Assembly: GCA_903913785.1 (NCBI GenBank)
Contig: CAIWMF010000021.1
Span: 1 to 38,026, forward strand
From: an uncultured Spartobacteria bacterium
GTDB taxonomy: Bacteria; Verrucomicrobiota; Verrucomicrobiia; Chthoniobacterales; UBA6821
DNA length: 38,026 nucleotides
Reading direction: 5' to 3'
Numbering within the stretch: position 1 is the stretch's first letter; every line of letters begins with the position of its first letter. The notes beneath the pieces are model-generated. The model saw nothing but the letters and a program-made list of their open reading frames with translations. It ran no database searches and had not been told where the DNA came from. Both the position numbers and the translations under genes were made by a program. Below, piece by piece: positions 32,901-38,026 of the stretch.

Positions 32901-33931
32901 TGAATATTTTTTGTGCAGGCCTGAATCATCGTACTGCCTCTCTTCAAATAAGAGAGAACTTTGCGGTCAAGCAAGAGGAGATGGCAGAATTACTCGGGCG
33001 CCTGCGTGCTCGGGATGGCCTTTCTGGCGCGGTAATGCTTTCGACTTGTAATCGCGTAGAACTCTATGCGTCGAGTCTTTGTCCGCTCCAGACACTCGAT
33101 GGTTTTCATACCATCTTAAAAGAGCGGGTTGGAAGTGACGTTCCCCTCTACTATCATACAACTCCGGAAGCTGTGAGGCACCTCTTTCGAGTTGCTAGTG
33201 GTCTTGATTCCATGGTGCTCGGAGAGACGGAAATTTTTGGGCAGGTAAAAAAAGCCTATTCCTTTTCTGTCGAACGAGGTGTTACAACACGTCCCTTGCA
33301 CCGCCTCTTTCAACATACTTTTCGCGTAGCCAAACAACTACGTACAGAAACACAAATCACACGTGGCGCATCTTCCATAGGTTCCGTGGCGGTGCAACTT
33401 GCGGAGAAGATTTTTGGACAACTCGATGACTGTCGAGTGATGATTTTAGGAGCGGGAGAGGTGAGTGAGAGAACGGCACGGAGTCTTCAATCTCGTGGGG
33501 TGAGAAGCCTGATTGTTTCTAATCGTCACTACGATAAAGCTGTGACCCTCGCTGCTCAAATTGGAGGAATGGCCTTGCATTTTGATCATTGGGAAAAAAA
33601 CATACGTGATGTTGATATCATCATCAGTGCAACGGGAGCACCTCATGCCATCTTAACGGTTGAAAAACTCCAACCTCACTTAAGACACCGTCGTGGATGT
33701 CCTCTCTTTATTATTGATCTTGCGGTACCACGAGATGTCGAACCCAGCATTAACAAGATGCAAGGAGTCTTTCTCTACGATATTGATAGCTTGCAAAAGA
33801 TCGCTTCAGAATCCATCGACATACGTCGCCAAGAGATTGTTCACTGTGAATCCCTGATCGCACAACATGTGAGGGAATTTCTTCTCTGGATGAGAAAAAA
33901 TCCCTTCATGTCATTTTCCTGCTGCTCCTAG
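32900..33931 (+). CDS. hemA: Glutamyl-tRNA reductase
   Basis: HemA reduces glutamyl-tRNA to glutamate-1-semialdehyde, the committed step of the C5 tetrapyrrole pathway. The nucleophile Cys50 lies in MLSTCNRVELY. HLFRVASGLDSMVLGETEIF (about 95-114) and the NADPH-binding VMILGAGEVSERTARSL (about 180-196) are clear. The product has 343 residues, whereas many bacterial enzymes have about 420. It ends soon after the spinal helix (EFLLWMRKNPF), so most of the C-terminal dimerisation domain is absent. No frameshift continuation is visible. It overlaps ccsA by one base and is followed after 9 bp by hemC. Confidence 0.93.
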   Translation: MNIFCAGLNHRTASLQIRENFAVKQEEMAELLGRLRARDGLSGAVMLSTCNRVELYASSLCPLQTLDGFHTILKERVGSDVPLYYHTTPEAVRHLFRVASGLDSMVLGETEIFGQVKKAYSFSVERGVTTRPLHRLFQHTFRVAKQLRTETQITRGASSIGSVAVQLAEKIFGQLDDCRVMILGAGEVSERTARSLQSRGVRSLIVSNRHYDKAVTLAAQIGGMALHFDHWEKNIRDVDIIISATGAPHAILTVEKLQPHLRHRRGCPLFIIDLAVPRDVEPSINKMQGVFLYDIDSLQKIASESIDIRRQEIVHCESLIAQHVREFLLWMRKNPFMSFSCCS

Positions 33932-33940
33932 CAAAAACTC

Positions 33941-34912
33941 ATGATGAGGCCCTCTTTTTTTTCTATAGGAACTCGAGGAAGTGCCCTCGCACTTGCTCAA
34001 ACAAGATCTGTGGTCCATTTGCTTGAGAGCAAGTATCGTGATCTTAAGATAGAGCAAAAAATTATTTCAACACGTGGGGATGCCCATCCTAAGATAGCTA
34101 TCCATCTACCAACAAGCGAGGCAAGTGGTCTTTTTACCCGTCAGCTCGAGGATGCATTGCTTGCTGGCGAAATCGATATGGCTATTCATAGTCTTAAAGA
34201 TCTTCCCATAAGAATCCCTGAGGGACTCATGCTTGCTGCAATCTTACCTCGTGCTAGTTCAACTGATCTGCTCATTAGCCTCGAGCCTCACAAAATTTCT
34301 ACCTTACCCAGGCAAGCAACTATTGGAACAAGTAGCCCGCGTCGCACAGAAATTCTACGCCATATAAGACCTGATTTCATCTTTCAGGCAATACGAGGCA
34401 ATGTGCCAACACGCTTACGCAAACTTGTTTTTAAGGAGTCTCCAGATCAACTCGATGCTCTTATTCTTGCACAGGCTGGGCTGGAGCGCCTCGGCTATGA
34501 TTTTAGAATCGATGATGGGCGAGGGTTCTTTGACTTTGAGGGGAGGAGACTCTATCTAAGAGAACTTGCCGCCATGCTTCCTGCACCAGGACAAGGTGCC
34601 ATTGCTATTGAGACACGTTGTGAGAACACTCCTGCCTCTGCTGCCCTCTGTGTTCAGGTGCTTCATGATGAGAATACAGCCCTTTGTGTAAGTACAGAGC
34701 GACTCTTGCTCTCGTACTTGGGAGGCGGGTGTCACATGGCCTTAGGTGCGTTGGCAAGGGTTGATAACGTAGTAAAAAAAATTCATCTTCAAGGTGTCTA
34801 TTTTCCTTATGAAGGAGCTATCCCTCGTTTGGGAGAAGCCAGTGGTCATACTCCAGAGGAGGTAGCCCTGCGTGTGGCCACTATGCTCGGAGAAAAATTA
34901 GCCATCTCATAG
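33941..34912 (+). CDS. hemC: Porphobilinogen deaminase (hydroxymethylbilane synthase)
   Basis: HemC joins four porphobilinogens into hydroxymethylbilane on a dipyrromethane cofactor. The 323-residue protein has the N-terminal SIGTRGSALALAQT, the IHSLKDLPIRIPEG loop with the catalytic Asp (near residue 86), the SSPRR...IRGNVPTRLRKL arginine motifs, and the cofactor cysteine Cys264 in LGGGCHMALGA. All key residues are present. Start codons at 33941 and 33944 are adjacent. It lies between hemA and the fused cobA-hemD gene in one operon. Confidence 0.96.
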   Translation: MMRPSFFSIGTRGSALALAQTRSVVHLLESKYRDLKIEQKIISTRGDAHPKIAIHLPTSEASGLFTRQLEDALLAGEIDMAIHSLKDLPIRIPEGLMLAAILPRASSTDLLISLEPHKISTLPRQATIGTSSPRRTEILRHIRPDFIFQAIRGNVPTRLRKLVFKESPDQLDALILAQAGLERLGYDFRIDDGRGFFDFEGRRLYLRELAAMLPAPGQGAIAIETRCENTPASAALCVQVLHDENTALCVSTERLLLSYLGGGCHMALGALARVDNVVKKIHLQGVYFPYEGAIPRLGEASGHTPEEVALRVATMLGEKLAIS

Positions 34913-34938
34913 TTTTTTCATTTTTATACCCTAACTTT

Positions 34939-36513
34939 ATGAAACAAAATCCCTCTTCTAAAAAAAAACACGGCATCTGTTATCTTGTGGGCGCAGGTCC
35001 TGGTGATCCAGGGCTCTTCACGATTCGAGGTAGAGAATGCCTCTCACGTGCAGAGGTAGTCCTCTATGATTATTTGAGTAATCAAGAATTACTCCGTTAT
35101 GCTCCAGTTGATGCTGAAAAAATTTTCGTTGGCAAGAGTGCTAGAAAACATGCGCTCTCTCAGGAGGAAATCAATGCGTTGTTAGTCAAAAAAACGCAAG
35201 CAGGTCATTGTGTTGTTCGACTTAAGGGAGGCGATCCTTTTCTCTTTGGCCGAGGTGGGGAGGAGGCTCAAGCATTAGCCGAGGCAGATCTTTCATTTGA
35301 AATTATTCCTGGTGTGACCTCTGCTATCGGGGGACTCGCCTATGCTGGTATTCCTGTGACGCATCGTAGTAATAATTCACAACTGACTATTTTTACTGGT
35401 CATGAAGATCCCTCTAAGGAGGTTTCCTCGCTTCATTATAAGTCTCTTGCCATGGCTCCAGGAACAAAAGTGATGCTCATGGGTGTGGAGCGATTAGATG
35501 CTATTACTACCTCCTTAATGGAGGCAGGGATGGAAGCAGCCACCCCGGCGGCTCTTGTACGGTGGGCTACAACAGGGAGGCATGAAACCATTACCGGAAC
35601 AGCTGCAACCATTGCTCGTCTTGCTCAAGAAAAAAATTTTTCAGCTCCTGCTATTGCTGTTTTTGGAGAGGTGGTTTTGCTTCGAAAAAAATTAAATTGG
35701 TTTGAAACGCGTCCTCTTTTTGGACGTCGTATTGTTGTTACTCGAACGCGTGAACAAGCTAGTGAGCTTGTGACAGGCTTGCGTGAGCTTGGCGCTGATG
35801 TGTACGAATTACCAACCATTCGCATCGAAGCCATCGAAAACAAAGAAGAAAAAGCAGCCTTCCTTGAGGTCGTCAACTATGCCCATGCGTACGATTGGAT
35901 TGTCTTCACAAGCCCGAATGGCGTGAGCGCTTTTTTTGAAGAATTTTATCACCATCATCACGATGCTCGCGCCTTAGGAGCCGCACGCATTGCTGCTATT
36001 GGCCCAGGAACAGAGAAAAAAATTCGTGAATATCGTTTTTCTGTAGATCTAGTGCCTCCAACATTTGTCGCAGAATCGTTGCTTGAAGAGCTCAAGAAGG
36101 TAGGTGTAGAAAACCTTCGTATTCTTTTGCCTCGAGCTAGTGGAGCTCGAGAATTTTTAGCCACAGCCCTTGAAGACCTGGGGGCAATTGTTGATGATGT
36201 GCCGGTTTACCATACTCGTCGAGAACTCGATGATAAAGAAGGAGGGATTCAACGTTTTTTGCAAGAGGGAGCTGATATGATTACCTTTGCAAGCGGATCG
36301 AGTGTGGAATATTTTGACGCATTGTTAAAAAATCTGGGAAGAAGATTGCCCGATTATTGTCACACCGCAAGTATTGGTCCCATTACCTCAAGCAAAATGA
36401 GGGAACTGGGCGTTCCTATTAGTATTGAGGCAAAAAAACACCATATTCCAGGGCTTGTGGAGGCAGTAGTTAGATTTTTTGATAAGGATCAGCCATCAAG
36501 TTTTCTCGCATGA
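34939..36513 (+). CDS. Fused uroporphyrinogen-III C-methyltransferase / uroporphyrinogen-III synthase
   Basis: This is a two-domain fusion of 524 residues. Residues about 12-250 are a SUMT (CobA-type) domain: YLVGAGPGDPGLFTIRG, VVRLKGGDPFLFGRGGEEA, IPGVTSAIGGLAYAGIPVTH. Residues about 262-515 are uroporphyrinogen-III synthase (HemD): GRRIVVTRTREQASELVTGL, VFTSPNGVSAFFE, and late ITFASGSSVEYF. The HemD half closes the ring of the HemC product; the SUMT half can divert it toward siroheme or cobalamin. Such fusions are known in several phyla. The stop overlaps the next start codon by ATGA. Confidence 0.94.
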   Translation: MKQNPSSKKKHGICYLVGAGPGDPGLFTIRGRECLSRAEVVLYDYLSNQELLRYAPVDAEKIFVGKSARKHALSQEEINALLVKKTQAGHCVVRLKGGDPFLFGRGGEEAQALAEADLSFEIIPGVTSAIGGLAYAGIPVTHRSNNSQLTIFTGHEDPSKEVSSLHYKSLAMAPGTKVMLMGVERLDAITTSLMEAGMEAATPAALVRWATTGRHETITGTAATIARLAQEKNFSAPAIAVFGEVVLLRKKLNWFETRPLFGRRIVVTRTREQASELVTGLRELGADVYELPTIRIEAIENKEEKAAFLEVVNYAHAYDWIVFTSPNGVSAFFEEFYHHHHDARALGAARIAAIGPGTEKKIREYRFSVDLVPPTFVAESLLEELKKVGVENLRILLPRASGAREFLATALEDLGAIVDDVPVYHTRRELDDKEGGIQRFLQEGADMITFASGSSVEYFDALLKNLGRRLPDYCHTASIGPITSSKMRELGVPISIEAKKHHIPGLVEAVVRFFDKDQPSSFLA

Positions 36514-37751
36514 AGTTCTTAATGCGGATTCCGTATTGGAGATATTTTTTCTTACGAGGGTTTTGTTTGTTTCTCGTAACGACTGTATCATTATTCGGGT
36601 CTTCGAGTCACCCTTGGCATCTCGTGCAACGCAAAGCACTAGCCCGGATATTTCATGCCGATCTACTGCGGAGGTCGGGAAGCCAGATGGATGCTTCGCT
36701 CAACTCACATTGTGACTTCGGCAGTATGGACACATATAGCCCGGCGTCAAAATGTGAGTCTGTGTTGACTTGCTTGGCGAAGCTCGTCTCGCCCTTACGG
36801 GCTGCCCCTAACCTAAAACGGTTACGGCAGTCTACCCCAGGCTCTCCCGAGCACTGGTGTTGCCCGAGGAGCCATTCGAAGCTAACGCAGTATCCATCAG
36901 GTGTTCGCAAGCCGCAGCAGAATCGGTATGAAATATGCGGGCTAGAGCCTATAAGCTCTGGAAAATCTCCCCCGCGGTCTCTTGGACCGCCGGTGGTGCC
37001 CCGTCAAGCTTCACGCCCTCCTTGTCAGAATCAGGATGAAATATCCGAGTTACGTACAATAGAGCCCTCGGGTATTTTAGTATCATTTTCTTTTGAGACT
37101 CCCACGAGTGAACAGGCCGAGGTCCAAGCTTTGATTTTTGAGGAAAAAGATTTTTCGCTCCTTGTTGTCGATCAGCCATTGCAGGATCAATCTCTTTTAG
37201 AAATGATGCAGAAGACCTCCTGTGTTGCTGGAATCAATGGAGGCTATTTTCAGCCTGATGGGACACCGCTTGGACTGCTAGTACACTATGGGAAGATGAT
37301 TCATCCCCAACAACGAGGAAGTATCTTGAGTGGATTTTTTGTGAGTTCTCCCGAGAAAATGACTATTCTGCGCCTTGGTGAAGAGATTCCTGCAAGTGCC
37401 AGAGAGGTCCTTCAAGCAGGACCCTTCTTGCTTGACCATGCACGTCCTGTGATAGGACTCGAATCGACTAAAAAAGCCTGCCGCAGCTTTCTTGCAACGA
37501 GTGATCAAGGAATGTGGGTGATGGGTATTATTTCCCCTGTGACCCTTGATCAGGCTTCTCATATTCTTGATGCACTTTCAGGTGTGCTCTCCGAGGAAAA
37601 AAAGGAAAAAAAACTAACACGTGCCTTAAACCTCGATGGGGGCTCTTCTTCTTCATTCTGGGCTAAGACAACACTTGTCCCCTTTTCGTTTCGCAGCGAT
37701 GTCTGCGTCAGGAATTATTTAGGGGTCAAAGAAAAAAAATCATCACAATGA
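36510..37751 (+). CDS. Secreted phosphodiester-glycosidase (NAGPA-like) protein with a large palindromic insert
   Basis: The 413-residue product starts with a signal sequence (YFFLRGFCLFLVTTVSLFGS). Residues 44-181 (LARIFHAD...DEISEL) are a compound palindromic insertion placed just after it. The remainder is a NAGPA-type phosphodiester glycosidase domain (the family of mammalian uncovering enzyme, GlcNAc-1-phosphodiester alpha-N-acetylglucosaminidase). CVAGINGGYFQPDGTPLGLL lies near residue 238 and ALNLDGGSSSSFWA near residue 373; both are family signatures. Without the insert the protein is about 275 residues, a normal length. Its start overlaps cobA-hemD by four bases, so it belongs to the heme operon transcript. 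The bacterial substrate is unknown; exopolysaccharide phosphodiesters are a possibility. Confidence 0.85.
   Translation: MKFLMRIPYWRYFFLRGFCLFLVTTVSLFGSSSHPWHLVQRKALARIFHADLLRRSGSQMDASLNSHCDFGSMDTYSPASKCESVLTCLAKLVSPLRAAPNLKRLRQSTPGSPEHWCCPRSHSKLTQYPSGVRKPQQNRYEICGLEPISSGKSPPRSLGPPVVPRQASRPPCQNQDEISELRTIEPSGILVSFSFETPTSEQAEVQALIFEEKDFSLLVVDQPLQDQSLLEMMQKTSCVAGINGGYFQPDGTPLGLLVHYGKMIHPQQRGSILSGFFVSSPEKMTILRLGEEIPASAREVLQAGPFLLDHARPVIGLESTKKACRSFLATSDQGMWVMGIISPVTLDQASHILDALSGVLSEEKKEKKLTRALNLDGGSSSSFWAKTTLVPFSFRSDVCVRNYLGVKEKKSSQ
36639..36945 (+). repeat. Long palindromic element in frame after a signal peptide
   Basis: CTAG bounds the unit on both sides (36639-36642 and 36942-36945), and the frame stays open throughout. 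The left arm is the GCGGAGGTCGGGAAGCC type seen in resB. The right arm is the reverse complement of the left arm of the 22170 element, including the extra block with GGTTACGGCAGTCTACC. It is a mosaic of arms from different copies. Confidence 0.93.
36946..37052 (+). repeat. Truncated second element adjoining the 36639 copy
   Basis: About 107 bp ending in CAGGATGAAATATCCGAGTT, a right terminus, with CGCCCTCCTTGTCAGAATCA before it as in other right arms. There is no left end of its own. The frame is kept open, adding about 36 residues (ending DEISEL) to the host protein. Confidence 0.75.
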
Positions 37752-37867
37752 TGCGATCTCCATTTGCACTAGCACCAGACTGGAGATAGCCTTATAGGGC
37801 AAAAAAATAAAACTCTTTTTTTTGATTTGACCCATCTTGGCGTGATGAAATAAGCTCCCCCAGTCCT

Positions 37868-38026
37868 ATGCAACCCGAAGAACCGCAAGTCAAAAAGCTC
37901 ATTCAGTTTGACTGGGCGATCAAGACACTCCTGCGTCGCAAGGCAAACTTTCCGATACTAGAAGGCTTCCTCTCCGAGCTACTGCATACCGATGTGGTCA
38001 TTGAATCTTTGCTGGAGAGCGAATCC
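37868..38026 (+). CDS. Rpn-family (PD-(D/E)XK) nuclease/transposase-like gene, 5' part
   Basis: The gene starts at 37868 and continues past the window edge; 53 residues are visible, opening MQPEEPQVKKLIQFDWAIKT and continuing ILEGFLSELLHTDVVIESLL. It is the better-covered copy of the gene seen at 1-101 on the opposite strand. The N-terminus fits Rpn/PD-(D/E)XK proteins, which in other bacteria promote recombination and often occur in many copies. The catalytic part is not visible. Confidence 0.65.
   Translation, partial: MQPEEPQVKKLIQFDWAIKTLLRRKANFPILEGFLSELLHTDVVIESLLESES

Noticed and set aside
36653-36910. Minus-strand ORF across the NAGPA-like insertion
   Set aside because: It arises from the near-palindromic nature of the element, which leaves both strands open.
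13768-37052. CRISPR array as explanation for the repeats
   Set aside because: Copies are dispersed, lie inside genes and have inverted termini, with no regular spacers.
5981-37052. Group II intron or intein as explanation for the in-frame inserts
   Set aside because: At 61 residues with no splicing-junction residues, and with palindromic mosaic structure, they fit neither.

Overview
The window reads as a chromosomal segment of a Gram-negative, aerobically respiring bacterium. A PVC-type organism, most likely in or near Verrucomicrobiota, is the best guess. This is an inference from the RpoA N-terminus (MPIRLGRFEMP), a short HemA, a secreted protein opening with a small KDG-type domain, signal-peptide and lipoprotein genes that imply a periplasm, and the near absence of Shine-Dalgarno sequences. 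No species is claimed.

Layout. Both window ends carry the 5' part of the same Rpn-type (PD-(D/E)XK) nuclease gene, pointing outward as an inverted repeat of about 100 bp. From 0.36 to 4 kb lie two unrecognised genes. From 4.0 to 6.1 kb is a heme A operon (ctaA, ctaB, a 37-residue membrane peptide), convergent with rpoA-rplQ. From 8.1 to 11.7 kb are an unrecognised gene, gpmA, a UbiA-like membrane protein and fabD. A MidA-type methyltransferase overlaps a ResB cytochrome c assembly gene (11.9-14.9 kb), divergent from a TolC-like gene. Next come rpmI, rplT, a Phe-rich small ORF, pheS, a small secreted protein and pheT. From 21.8 to 22.45 kb is a repeat-dense gap, followed by a 1704-residue secreted coiled-coil-like protein. 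The last third holds two GH1 lipoproteins, and the second begins a same-strand series: GH1, ccsA/hemX, hemA, hemC, fused cobA-hemD, and a phosphodiester-glycosidase-type secreted protein.

The outstanding signal is a family of palindromic interspersed elements. The basic unit is about 184 bp, with termini reading TTAACCCGCATATTTCATAC and its reverse complement. Several copies sit in frame inside protein genes: pheT (61 extra residues), resB (61), the 1704-residue gene (61) and the phosphodiester-glycosidase gene (138, compound). Other copies are intergenic, one is nested inside another, and fragments supply the stop codons of ctaB, midA, tolC and the 1704-residue gene. The elements are mosaics of interchangeable arms around a GTATGgactCATAC centre and appear flanked by TTAA or CTAG. 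They resemble Rickettsia palindromic elements in behaviour, but I recognise no sequence family. A second, unrelated inverted-repeat element (170 bp, 28-bp ends) lies beside them.

Functionally, ctaA/ctaB, hemA/hemC/cobA-hemD, ccsA/hemX and resB together cover parts of heme synthesis, heme A formation and cytochrome c maturation. The ribosomal and Phe-tRNA synthetase genes show possible local RNA regulation: a hairpin burying the only good Shine-Dalgarno sequence (rplT), and a Phe-rich ORF abutting pheS.
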